Positions 55,021 through 63,554 of a stretch of DNA of 64,000 bases are shown here, in pieces. The number at the start of each line of letters is the position of its first letter. The stretch's first letter is position 1. Made by a program: the position numbers and the translations under genes. The stretch spans positions 1 through 64,000 of the forward strand of contig NZ_BAAAXG010000013.1 of assembly GCF_039535475.1 (NCBI RefSeq). The letters run 5' to 3'. This stretch comes from Streptomyces showdoensis. GTDB lineage: Bacteria; Actinomycetota; Actinomycetes; Streptomycetales; Streptomycetaceae. Below the pieces are notes generated by a model that saw only the letters and a list, made by a program, of their open reading frames with translations, had not been told where the DNA came from and searched no databases.

Positions 55021-55031
55021 AACTTTATGGT
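55002..55031 (+). promoter_or_regulatory. Probable promoter of the P450 operon with internal operator
   Basis: -35 TTGACT (55002-55007), 18-bp spacer, -10 TATGGT (55026-55031). The perfect palindrome ACTTGGCCAAGT (55005-55016) overlaps the -35 and spacer, the classic position for a TetR repressor to block RNA polymerase. Confidence 0.65.
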
Positions 55032-55071
55032 CGAGGCGTCGTCGCGGCTGCCGCCGCCCTCGCGCTCCGCC

Positions 55072-55113
55072 GCCACAGCCACAGCCACCGCCACCGCCAC
55101 CGCCACCGCCACC
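55072..55113. repeat. 6-bp tandem repeat, 7 copies, in the P450 leader
   Basis: GCCACA (twice) then GCCACC (five times), followed by imperfect CAGCACCTCAGC and CCGTAGTC repeats up to 55220. They lie in the long 5' leader between the promoter and ATG 55237; no gene is visible there. Confidence 0.85.
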
Positions 55114-55236
55114 AGGAGGTCCCCCACCGCTGACACCGGACGCCCGTGCCACCTCCGCAGCACCTCAGCCCCGCAGCACCTCAGCCCCCCAGTCCCTCAG
55201 TCCCGTAGTCCCGTAGTCCCGCGAGAAGGAGCCCTC

Positions 55237-58200
55237 ATGCCCACCGCCCCTCCCCCGGCCGGCTCGCACGCGCCCGGCGTGCCCTCGATGCCCGGACCCG
55301 CGCCCCTGCCGCTGCTGGGCAATCTGACCGACGTACTGACCGCGTCCGCCGGGACGAGCGTCGACTTCGCGGACGCGTACCACCGCGCGTACGGCGGCAT
55401 CTTCGCCCTGACCCTCGCCGGCAGGCGGACGGTCTTCGCCTCCAGCCACGCCCTGGTGTCGGAGATGTGCGCGGACCCCCTGTGGACGAAGTCGGTGCAC
55501 CCGGCGCTGGAGGAGGTGCGCGCCTTCGCCGGCGACGGCCTCTTCACGGCCTACGGCGACGAGCCGAGCTGGGCGGTCGCCCACCGCCTCCTCATGCCCG
55601 CGTTCGGGGCGGTCGCCATGAAGGACTACTTCCCCGGGATGCTCGACATCGCCGACCAGATGTTCACCCGCTGGGAACGCTTCGGGGCCGGCTCCCGCAT
55701 CGACGTGCCCGACGACATGACCCGGCTGACCCTGGACACGATCGCCCTGTGCGCCTTCGGCGTCCGGCTCAACTCCTTCTACACCGGCGGGCTCCACCCC
55801 TTCGTCGACGCGATGGTGCGCAGCCTCGCCGAGGCCGGCGCCCGCAGCGAACGGCTCCCCGGCCTGCAACCGCTGCTCGTGCGGACCAACCGCCGCTACC
55901 GCGAGGACATCGCGACCATGCGCCGCGTCACCGAGGAGATCGTCGCGGCGCGCACCGCGCAGCCGCCCGGCACCCGCCCGGACGACCTGCTGGAACGCAT
56001 GCTCACGGCGGTCGACCCCGTCACCGGCGCGCGGCTGTCGGAGGAGAACGTCCGGCACCAGCTGGCCACCTTCCTCATCGCCGGCCACGAGACGACCTCC
56101 GGCCTCCTCTCGTTCGCCACGCACGAGCTCCTCGCCCACCCCGAGGTGCTGCGCGAGGCCCGCCGGAACGTCGACGAGGTCCTCGGCGACCGCACCCCCG
56201 CCTTCGAGGACCTGGCGCACCTGGGTTTTCTGGGCCAGGTCCTGCGCGAGACGCTGCGGCTCCACCCGACCGCGCCCGCGTTCGCGCTCTCCCCCGCCCG
56301 GGACACCACGCTCGGCGGACACGCCGTACGGAAGGGCGAGGACGTCCTCGTCATGCTGTCCACGCTGCACCGCGACCCCGCCGTCTGGGACCGGCCCGAG
56401 GCCTTCGACCCGGACCGCTTCGCCCCCGGACGCATGGACGCGATCCCGGAGTACGCGTGGATGCCCTTCGGCCACGGCGCCCGCGCCTGCATCGGCAGGC
56501 CCTTCGCCCTGCAGGAGGCCACCTTGGTGCTGGCGATGATGCTGCAGCGCTTCGACATCGAACGCGCCGACCCCGACTACGAACTGACCATCCAGGAGAG
56601 CCTCACCATCAAGCCCAAGGGCCTCGCCATCCGCGCCGCGGCACGCCGGAGCGGCCGGGGCGGCCCCGACGCGCGGACGGCGGCGCCGGCGGCCGTCCGG
56701 CAGGGGGACCCCGACACCACCGACGCGGCCGCACCGCCCGCACACGGCACCCCGCTGCTCGTGCTGTACGGCTCGAACTCCGGCACGGGCGAGAGCCTGG
56801 CCCGTACGGTCGCCGCCGACGGGACGCTGCGGGGCTGGCGGGCCACGGTGGCCCCCCTGGACGAGTTCGCCGGCCGCCTCCCCACCGAGGGGCCCGTCGT
56901 CCTCGTCACCTCCTCGTACAACGGCGCGCCGCCCGACAACGCGCGGGGCTTCGTCGGCTGGCTCACCACCGCCCGGCCGGACCTGAGCGGCGTCGACTAC
57001 CTCGTGCTCGGCTGCGGCAGCCTGGACTGGGCGGCCACCTACCAGCGGGTCCCGGCACTCGTCGACGAGGCGATGGCGGCCGCGGGGGCGCGCCGGATCC
57101 GCGAGCGCGGCGCCACGGACGCCCGGACGGACTTCTTCGGCGACTGGGAACGCTGGTACGCGCCGCTGTGGCCCCTGCTGTCCGAACGGTACGGCGTCCA
57201 GGAGACGGCCGGACGGCGACCCCGGTACCGGGTCGTCGAGACCGCAGACGAGCCCGCGCCTCCGGAGGAGACCGCGACCGCGGTCGTGCTGGAGAACCGT
57301 GAGCTCCTCCGCGGGGCGGGCGGCAGGTCCACGCGCCACCTGGAGATCAGGCTGCCCGACGGCGTCCGCTACCGCACCGGCGACCGGCTCTCCGTCCTGC
57401 CGGAGAACGACCCCGCGCTCGTCGCCAGGCTGCTCACCCGCCTGGGGATGCGCGGGGACGCGGTCCGCACGGTCGAGTCACCCGCACCGCACGGGCCGGT
57501 CCCCGTCGGCCGCCCGCTGCGCGTGGCCGAGCTCCTCGGCCGGTACGTGGACCTCGCCGCACCCGCGTCCCCGAGGGCCGTGGCCCGGCTGGCCGCGACG
57601 ACGGACTGCCCGCCGGAACGCGACGAACTGCGGCGCCTGGCCGGCGAGGACCACACCGAGCACGTGCTGCGGCGCGGGCTGACCCTCGTCGACCTCCTCG
57701 ACGGGTTCGCCTCCTGCCGGGTGGACCTCGCCCTCGTGCTCGAACTGCTGCCGGCTCCCCGCCCCCGCCCGTACTCGATCAGCTCGGCTCCCGAGGAACA
57801 GGACCAGGTGGCGCTGACCGTGTCGGTGCTGGAGGAGCCGGCCCGGTCGGGGCACGGCGTCTTCCGCGGTGCGGCATCCGGGTACCTCCGGCGCGCACGG
57901 CCCGGCGACCGGCTCGTCGCCACCGTCACCGCGCCGCCGGAGACCTTCCGGCCGCCGGCCGACACCGCCACGCCCGTCGTCATGATCGCGGCCGGCACGG
58001 GCATCGCCCCGTTCCGCGGGTTCGTCCGGGCGCGCATGGCCGCAGCGGCGGCCGGCCGGCCCGTGGGACCCACCGTGCTGTTCTTCGGCTGCCGCCACCC
58101 CGACGAGGACGACCTCTACGCCGCCGAGCTCGCCGGGCACGAGGAGGCCGGCCGGCTGGAGGTCCACCGGGCGTACTCCCGGTCGCCGGAGGACGGCATC

Positions 58201-58416
58201 CGCTACGTCCAGCACCGTCTCGCGGAACGAGGGGGCCGGGTCCGCGAGCTCGTCGACGACGGCGCCCACCTCTACGTGTGCGGCAACGCCGGGACCATGG
58301 GCCCCGCCGTCGAGGACACCCTCCGGCAGATCGGCGCGGCGGCCTCCGGGCAGGACGGCGCGGCCTGGCTGGACGGCCTGCGCGGGGCGGGGCGGTACGC
58401 GACGGACACGTACTGA
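55237..58416 (+). CDS. Self-sufficient P450-reductase fusion (CYP102/BM3 type)
   Basis: 1059 residues from ATG 55237 (GAAGGAG 4-5 nt upstream), close to the 1049 of P450 BM3. P450 domain ~1-470: PGPAPLPLLGNL, I-helix IAGHETTSG (~281-289), K-helix ETLR, heme loop FGHGARACIG (~408-417). Linker ~475-505. Flavodoxin domain from LVLYGSNSGTGESLA (~508). FAD/NADPH reductase to the end: RPYSISSAPEEQ, AAGTGIAPFRGF, YVCGNAGTM. CYP102 enzymes hydroxylate fatty acids near the omega end using NADPH without partners. First gene after a TetR-controlled promoter. Confidence 0.96.
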   Translation: MPTAPPPAGSHAPGVPSMPGPAPLPLLGNLTDVLTASAGTSVDFADAYHRAYGGIFALTLAGRRTVFASSHALVSEMCADPLWTKSVHPALEEVRAFAGDGLFTAYGDEPSWAVAHRLLMPAFGAVAMKDYFPGMLDIADQMFTRWERFGAGSRIDVPDDMTRLTLDTIALCAFGVRLNSFYTGGLHPFVDAMVRSLAEAGARSERLPGLQPLLVRTNRRYREDIATMRRVTEEIVAARTAQPPGTRPDDLLERMLTAVDPVTGARLSEENVRHQLATFLIAGHETTSGLLSFATHELLAHPEVLREARRNVDEVLGDRTPAFEDLAHLGFLGQVLRETLRLHPTAPAFALSPARDTTLGGHAVRKGEDVLVMLSTLHRDPAVWDRPEAFDPDRFAPGRMDAIPEYAWMPFGHGARACIGRPFALQEATLVLAMMLQRFDIERADPDYELTIQESLTIKPKGLAIRAAARRSGRGGPDARTAAPAAVRQGDPDTTDAAAPPAHGTPLLVLYGSNSGTGESLARTVAADGTLRGWRATVAPLDEFAGRLPTEGPVVLVTSSYNGAPPDNARGFVGWLTTARPDLSGVDYLVLGCGSLDWAATYQRVPALVDEAMAAAGARRIRERGATDARTDFFGDWERWYAPLWPLLSERYGVQETAGRRPRYRVVETADEPAPPEETATAVVLENRELLRGAGGRSTRHLEIRLPDGVRYRTGDRLSVLPENDPALVARLLTRLGMRGDAVRTVESPAPHGPVPVGRPLRVAELLGRYVDLAAPASPRAVARLAATTDCPPERDELRRLAGEDHTEHVLRRGLTLVDLLDGFASCRVDLALVLELLPAPRPRPYSISSAPEEQDQVALTVSVLEEPARSGHGVFRGAASGYLRRARPGDRLVATVTAPPETFRPPADTATPVVMIAAGTGIAPFRGFVRARMAAAAAGRPVGPTVLFFGCRHPDEDDLYAAELAGHEEAGRLEVHRAYSRSPEDGIRYVQHRLAERGGRVRELVDDGAHLYVCGNAGTMGPAVEDTLRQIGAAASGQDGAAWLDGLRGAGRYATDTY

Positions 58417-58484
58417 CCGCCACCCGGCACCCGCCCCGAGCCGGGAACCCGCCGCCGTGCGCGCACTATCCCGGTGAGCGGGAA

Positions 58485-58500
58485 CCGCCGCCTGCGGCGG
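58485..58500 (+). terminator. Small hairpin after the P450 gene
   Basis: CCGCCGC-CT-GCGGCGG, a perfect 7-bp stem 69 nt after the P450 stop. Too short to be sure it terminates; the next gene starts 92 nt later on the same strand. Confidence 0.4.
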
Positions 58501-58591
58501 AGGGGTCCGCTCTGCCAGGCTCCGATACGCCGTGGTTCCACCGCCCGCGCCCCGCCCGCGGGGCGGGGCCGCAGGGAGGACGTGACAGATC

Positions 58592-60139
58592 ATGAGGGGC
58601 GCGCAGACCATCGCCGGGCTCGCGGACTGGGCCGCCGGGAGGTACGGGGACGAGGAGGCACTCGTCTTCGGCGGCGAGCGGTGGACGTTCGCCGGGCTGC
58701 GGGAGCGGGTCGACCGCGTGGCCCGCGCGGTGATCGCCCAGGGGGTGCGGCCGGGTGACGCGGTCGCCGTGTGGGCGCCCAACAGCGCCCGCTGGGTGGT
58801 CGCGGCGCTCGGGGCGGTGGCGGCGGGCGCTGTGCTGGTGCCGGTGAACACCCGCTACAAGGCCGCCGAGGCCGCGGACACCCTGCGCCGGTCCCGGGCC
58901 CGGCTGCTGTTCACCGAGCACGACTTCCTGGGCACGGACTACCGGGCGCTGCTCGCGGCCTCGGGCGAGGAACTCCCGCTCCTGGAACGGACGGTGACCC
59001 TGCACTCCGGGGAGTGGCCGCGGTTCCTCGCGGGCGGGGAGCGGGTGAGCGGGGAGGAGCGGCTGGCCCGGACGGCGGCCGTCCGCCCCGGGGACACCGC
59101 CGACGTGCTCTTCACCTCCGGCACCTCCGGCCGTCCCAAGGGCGTGGCCGCGACCCACGGGCAGAACCTGCGGGTCTACGACGCCTGGGCCCGTACGGTC
59201 ACCCTCCGGCGCGGCGACCGGTACCTCCTCGTCAACCCCTTCTTCCACACCTTCGGCTACAAGGCCGGCGTCCTCGCCTGTCTGCTGCGCGGGGCGACGA
59301 TCGTGCCGGAGCGGGTGTTCGACGCGGCGGCCGTCCTCGGGCGGATGCAGGACGAGCGGATCTCCGTCCTGACCGGTGCGCCGACCGTGTTCACCTCGCT
59401 GATCCGTCACCCCGGGCGCGAGGCGTTCGACCTCGCCTCGATGCGGATGGCGGTCACGGGCGCGGCGAACATCCCGACCGCGCTGATCGAGGAGATCAGG
59501 ACGGAGCTGGGGGCGCGGAGCGTCAGCACCGCGTACGGACTGACCGAGTCGACGGGCGTGGTCGCGATCTGCCCGCCGCACGAGTCGTCCCGGACGCTGG
59601 CGCGGACCTCCGGGACCGCGCTGGAGGGAACGGAGCTGCGGGTCGACGCGCCGCCCGGGGAGCCCGGGGAGATCCTGACCCGCGGGCATCACGTGATGCA
59701 CGGCTATCTCGACGACCCCGAGGCCACCGCCCGGGCCGTCGACGCGGACGGCTGGCTGCACACGGGGGACGTGGGCGTCCTCGACGGGCGCGGTTTCCTC
59801 CGGATCACCGACCGGCTCAAGGACATGCTCGTGGTGGGGGGCTTCAACGTGTACCCGGCCGAGGTGGAGCAGGTGCTCCGCGGCCACCCGGCCGTCCTGG
59901 ACGTGGCCGTCGTGGGCGCCCCCGACGCGCGGCTCGGAGAGGTCGGCGTCGCCTACTGCGTACCGGCCGCCGGGGCCCGGATCGACGCGGCGGAGCTGAC
60001 CGCCTACACCCGTGAGCGGCTCGCCAACTTCAAGGTCCCGCGGGCCTTCCACCCGGTGCCGGGGCTGCCGCACAACGCGGCGGGCAAGGTCGACAAGAAC
60101 GCGCTGCGGCGGACGGCGGGGAACACCACCACCCTGTGA
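58592..60139 (+). CDS. Acyl-CoA synthetase (FadD3-like AMP-binding enzyme)
   Basis: 515 residues from ATG 58592 (GGGAGGA upstream). ANL superfamily: phosphate loop VLFTSGTSGRPKGVAATH (A3), YGLTESTG (A5), HTGDVG (A7), DRLKDMLVVGGFNVYPAEVE (A8), and the catalytic lysine in AAGKVDKNAL (A10). Activates a carboxylic acid to its CoA thioester. Similar in length and motifs to FadD3-type steroid-ring and medium-chain acyl-CoA ligases. Followed 13 nt later by the BVMO gene. Confidence 0.94.
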   Translation: MRGAQTIAGLADWAAGRYGDEEALVFGGERWTFAGLRERVDRVARAVIAQGVRPGDAVAVWAPNSARWVVAALGAVAAGAVLVPVNTRYKAAEAADTLRRSRARLLFTEHDFLGTDYRALLAASGEELPLLERTVTLHSGEWPRFLAGGERVSGEERLARTAAVRPGDTADVLFTSGTSGRPKGVAATHGQNLRVYDAWARTVTLRRGDRYLLVNPFFHTFGYKAGVLACLLRGATIVPERVFDAAAVLGRMQDERISVLTGAPTVFTSLIRHPGREAFDLASMRMAVTGAANIPTALIEEIRTELGARSVSTAYGLTESTGVVAICPPHESSRTLARTSGTALEGTELRVDAPPGEPGEILTRGHHVMHGYLDDPEATARAVDADGWLHTGDVGVLDGRGFLRITDRLKDMLVVGGFNVYPAEVEQVLRGHPAVLDVAVVGAPDARLGEVGVAYCVPAAGARIDAAELTAYTRERLANFKVPRAFHPVPGLPHNAAGKVDKNALRRTAGNTTTL

Positions 60140-60152
60140 GGAGAGTAGGAAC

Positions 60153-61790
60153 GTGAACGACAGCATCACCGAGTCCGGCGCCGTCGAGGGAGTCGACGCG
60201 GTCGACGTCGTGGTCGTCGGGGCGGGCGTCACCGGGCTGTACGCCGTGCACAGGCTGCGCGGGCTCGGCCACCGCGTGCGCGGCTTCGAACGGGGCTCCG
60301 ACGTGGGCGGAGTCTGGTACTGGAACCGCTATCCGGGCGCCCGCTGCGACGTGGAGTCCGTGGACTACTCGTACTCCTTCGACGAGGAGCTCCAGCAGGA
60401 GTGGGACTGGAGCGAGAAGTACGCCACCCAGCCGGAGATCGTCCGCTATCTGCGGCACGTCGCCGACCGCTTCGACCTGCGCCGCAGCTACACCTTCTCG
60501 ACCTCGGTGCTCTCGGCCGAACTGGACGAGGAGACGCTGCGCTGGACGGTCCGCACGGACGGCGGCGAGGTGGTGTCGGCCCGGTTCTGCGTGTTCGCCA
60601 CCGGCTGCCTGTCCAGCACGCACGTGCCGGAGCTCCCGGGGGCCGGGGACTTCGCGGGGGCCACGTACCACACCGGCGCCTGGCCGCACGAGGGCGTGGA
60701 CTTCGGCGGGCTGCGCGTCGGGGTGATCGGCACCGGCTCCTCGGGCATCCAGGCGATCCCGCCGATCGCCGAGCAGGCGGCGCACCTCACCGTCTTCCAG
60801 CGCAGCGCCAACTTCAGCATCCCGGCGGGCAACCGGCCCCTGGACGAGGGGACGCGCCGCCGGCAGAAGGAGGGGTACGCCGAGCGGCGGCGGCTGTCCC
60901 GGCTCAGTGGCGGAGGCTCGCCGCACCAGGCGCACCCGTCGGCCACCTTCGACGTGTCCGACGAGGAGCGGCGGGCGGCGTTCGAGGAGCGCTGGGAGCT
61001 CGGCGGCGTCCTGTACTCCAAGACCTTCCCGGACCAGCTGACCGACCGGAAGGCGAACGACGCGGCGCGCGCGTTCTGGGAGGAGAAGGTCCGCGCCCTC
61101 GTCGAGGACCCGGCCGTCGCCGACCTGCTGGTCCCCACCGATCACCCGATAGGCACCAAGCGGATCGTCACCGACTCGGACTACTACGCGACGTTCAACC
61201 GCGCGGACGTGCGTCTGGTGAACCTGCGGGAGAACGCCGTCGAGCGGATCGAGCGCGACGGGATCAGGCTGGCGGACGGGACCCTGGTCGAGCTGGACGC
61301 GCTCGTGTTCGCGACCGGGTTCGACGCGATGACCGGTGCGATCGACCGGGTGGACGTCCGGGGGCGGGGCGGCCGGCGGCTGAAGGACGTCTGGAGCGCC
61401 GGTCCCCGCACCTATCTGGGCCTGGGCGTCGACGGCTTCCCGAACCTGTTCAGCCTGACCGGAGCCGGCAGCCCGTCCGTGATGGCCAACGTCGTGCTCT
61501 GCGCCGAGCAGCACGTCGACTGGCTGGGCGACTGCCTGGGCCATCTGGACGCGCACGGCTACCGCGCGATCGAGGCGAGCGCGGAGGCCGTGGACGGGTG
61601 GGTGGCGGAGTGCCGCGACCGCGCGGCGGCGACCCTGTTCATGGAGGCCGACTCCTGGTACCTGGGGGCCAACATCCCGGGGAAGCCGCGGGTGTTCATG
61701 CCGTTCATCGGCGGCTTCGGGGTGTACGGGGAGATCATCGCGGAGGTCGCGGCCTCGGGATACGAGGGGTTCACGCTGATACGGGACTGA
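60153..61790 (+). CDS. Baeyer-Villiger monooxygenase
   Basis: 545 residues from GTG 60153 (GAGGAGAG 7-11 nt upstream). Two Rossmann dinucleotide sites (VVVGAGVTGLYAV for FAD; VIGTGSSGIQAI for NADPH) around the BVMO fingerprint FAGATYHTGAWP (FxGxxxHxxxW). Inserts oxygen next to a ketone, giving esters or lactones; best-known relatives act on cyclohexanone, phenylacetone or steroids. With an acyl-CoA ligase, esterase, SDR and KstD nearby, it fits a ring- or chain-degrading route for a ketone. Confidence 0.95.
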   Translation: MNDSITESGAVEGVDAVDVVVVGAGVTGLYAVHRLRGLGHRVRGFERGSDVGGVWYWNRYPGARCDVESVDYSYSFDEELQQEWDWSEKYATQPEIVRYLRHVADRFDLRRSYTFSTSVLSAELDEETLRWTVRTDGGEVVSARFCVFATGCLSSTHVPELPGAGDFAGATYHTGAWPHEGVDFGGLRVGVIGTGSSGIQAIPPIAEQAAHLTVFQRSANFSIPAGNRPLDEGTRRRQKEGYAERRRLSRLSGGGSPHQAHPSATFDVSDEERRAAFEERWELGGVLYSKTFPDQLTDRKANDAARAFWEEKVRALVEDPAVADLLVPTDHPIGTKRIVTDSDYYATFNRADVRLVNLRENAVERIERDGIRLADGTLVELDALVFATGFDAMTGAIDRVDVRGRGGRRLKDVWSAGPRTYLGLGVDGFPNLFSLTGAGSPSVMANVVLCAEQHVDWLGDCLGHLDAHGYRAIEASAEAVDGWVAECRDRAAATLFMEADSWYLGANIPGKPRVFMPFIGGFGVYGEIIAEVAASGYEGFTLIRD

Positions 61791-61804
61791 CGTCACGGGC
61801 GGAG

Positions 61805-61846
61805 GTGTGCCCCGCTCCCCCCTCGGCAGGTGGGGGCGGGGCACAC
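61805..61846. terminator. Bidirectional terminator
   Basis: GTGTGCCCCGC (61805-61815) pairs with GCGGGGCACAC (61836-61846), extended inward by C-run/G-run pairing. Lies between the convergent BVMO and esterase genes. Confidence 0.85.
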
Positions 61847-61861
61847 GTGTGAGCCCGGCGG

Positions 61862-62776
61862 TCAGGGGGCGGCGAGGGCCTCGCGCAGGGCGGCGAAGGC
61901 GGCCGCCCGGGCCTCGGCCGCCGCGGGCAGGGCGCCCGCCATGGAGAGGAAGCCGTGGAACATGCCGGCGTGGTGGTGGGTCCGTACCGGAACGCCGGCC
62001 GCGGTGAGGGCCACCGCGTACGCCAGGCCGTCGTCGCGCAGCGGGTCGAAGCCGGCCGTGACGAGCTGGGCCGGCGGGAGCCCGGACAGGTCGGCGCCCG
62101 CCAGCGGGGCCGCGTAGGGGCTGCCGCGGTCCGCCGGGTCCGGCAGGTAGGCGTCCCAGTACCAGCGCAGGTGGTCCGCGGTGAGGAAGTAGCCCTGGGC
62201 GTTCTCGCGGTGCGAGGCGCGGGAGCGGGTGGGGTCGAGCATCGGGTAGTAGAGCGCCTGGCAGGCGATCTCGGGGCCGCCGCGGTCGCGGGAGAGCAGG
62301 GTGAGCACGGTGGCGAGGTTGGCGCCCGCGCTGTCGCCGGCGACCGCGATCCGGCGGCCCGGGAAGGCCGCCGCCGCCCAGCGGAGGGCCGTGTAGGCGT
62401 CCTCGGGGGCGGCGGGGAACGGGTGCTCGGGGGCGCGCCGGTAGTCGACGGAGACGACGACCGCCTCCGTGGCGAGGGCGAGCGCGCGGCAGAGCCCGTC
62501 GTGGCTGTCGAGGTCGCAGAGGACGAAGCCGCCCCCGTGGCAGAACACGATCACGGGGGCGGCCTCGTCGGTGCCCGGGTCGTAGACGCGGACCGGCACG
62601 CCGTCGGCGTCCTCGTCGGCGACGCGGGCGACGGGCGGGGGCGGGGCCGCCGGGCGGGGGCGGGCGGCGAAGAAGGCGCGCACGTCGGCGATGTGCGTCA
62701 TCTCGGTGGCCAGTGGGGGGAAGCCCGCGGTCGCCAGGTCGATGACCGCCTGGACGTCGGGGTCGGGTCGGTTCAC
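61862..62776 (-). CDS. HSL-family alpha/beta-hydrolase (esterase)
   Basis: 304 residues from GTG 62776, overlapping the SDR stop (GTGA). Hormone-sensitive-lipase family: oxyanion motif VIFCHGGGFVLCDLDSHDG (HGGG), nucleophile elbow AVAGDSAGANLA (GDSAG), DPLRDDG (catalytic Asp) and the late His in AGMFHGF. Likely hydrolyses an ester, possibly the product of the BVMO encoded on the other strand, though that link is an inference. Confidence 0.93.
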   Translation of the reverse strand: MNRPDPDVQAVIDLATAGFPPLATEMTHIADVRAFFAARPRPAAPPPPVARVADEDADGVPVRVYDPGTDEAAPVIVFCHGGGFVLCDLDSHDGLCRALALATEAVVVSVDYRRAPEHPFPAAPEDAYTALRWAAAAFPGRRIAVAGDSAGANLATVLTLLSRDRGGPEIACQALYYPMLDPTRSRASHRENAQGYFLTADHLRWYWDAYLPDPADRGSPYAAPLAGADLSGLPPAQLVTAGFDPLRDDGLAYAVALTAAGVPVRTHHHAGMFHGFLSMAGALPAAAEARAAAFAALREALAAP

Positions 62777-63537
62777 GTGTCCGCTCCGTTCGGGGTGAGG
62801 AGGGGCATCCGGCCGGCCGAGGCGCCGCCGTCCACGGCGAGTTCGGCTCCGGAGAGGTAGGAGGACTCGTCCGAGGCGAGGAAGGCGACGAGGCGGGCGA
62901 CCTCCTCGGGTTCCCCCACGCGTCCGAGCGGGGCGCCGGGGTGCTCCTTGGTGCCCAGGTGGGCGGTCATCGCCGTGGCGATGGCGCCCGGGTGGACGGA
63001 GTTGACCCGGATGCCGTCCGGGCCGAGCTCCAGTGCGGCCGTTTTGGTGAGGCCGCGCAGCCCCCACTTGGCGGCTCCGTAGGCGCCGTGCCCCCAGATG
63101 CCCTGGAGGCCGGCCTGCGAGGAGATGTTGACGACGGACCCGCCGCCGCCCGCCCGCATCGCGGCGGCGACGGCGCGGATGCCGAGGAACGGGCCCATCA
63201 GGTTGACCCGGAGGATGGCCTCCAGGCGGGCCGGGTCCTCCTCGGTGATGGGCGCGGTGGAGTAGATCGCGGCGTTGTTGACGAGGACGTCGAGCCGGCC
63301 GAAGGCGTCCAGGGCGGCGGTCACGGCGGCCGCCCAGGACCCCTCGTCGGTGACGTCGTGGCGCACGAAGCGGGCGGCGGGGCCGAGGGAGGCGGCCGTC
63401 GCCGCCCCCTCCGTCTCCAGGACGTCGGTGAGGACGACCTTCGCCCCGAGGGCGGTGAACAGGCGGGCCTCGGCCTCGCCCATGCCACGGGCCGCGCCGG
63501 TGACCAGCGCGACCTTTCCGGTCAGGTCCACGGGCAT
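62773..63537 (-). CDS. Short-chain dehydrogenase/reductase
   Basis: 254 residues from ATG 63537, chosen because GGGGAGAA lies 8-9 nt upstream; ATG 63558 overlaps the kstD stop (ATGA) and is an alternative. Classical SDR: TGxxxGxG cofactor site VTGAARGMGEAEA, NNA in VLVNNAAIYS, active-site YGAAK with Ser in VVNISSQAG. Asp after beta-2 (VLTDVLE) suggests NAD(H). Probable alcohol/ketone interconversion, for example of a hydroxysteroid or terpenoid. Confidence 0.93.
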   Translation of the reverse strand: MPVDLTGKVALVTGAARGMGEAEARLFTALGAKVVLTDVLETEGAATAASLGPAARFVRHDVTDEGSWAAAVTAALDAFGRLDVLVNNAAIYSTAPITEEDPARLEAILRVNLMGPFLGIRAVAAAMRAGGGGSVVNISSQAGLQGIWGHGAYGAAKWGLRGLTKTAALELGPDGIRVNSVHPGAIATAMTAHLGTKEHPGAPLGRVGEPEEVARLVAFLASDESSYLSGAELAVDGGASAGRMPLLTPNGADT

Positions 63538-63554
63538 CAGCGGTTCTCCCCGGA

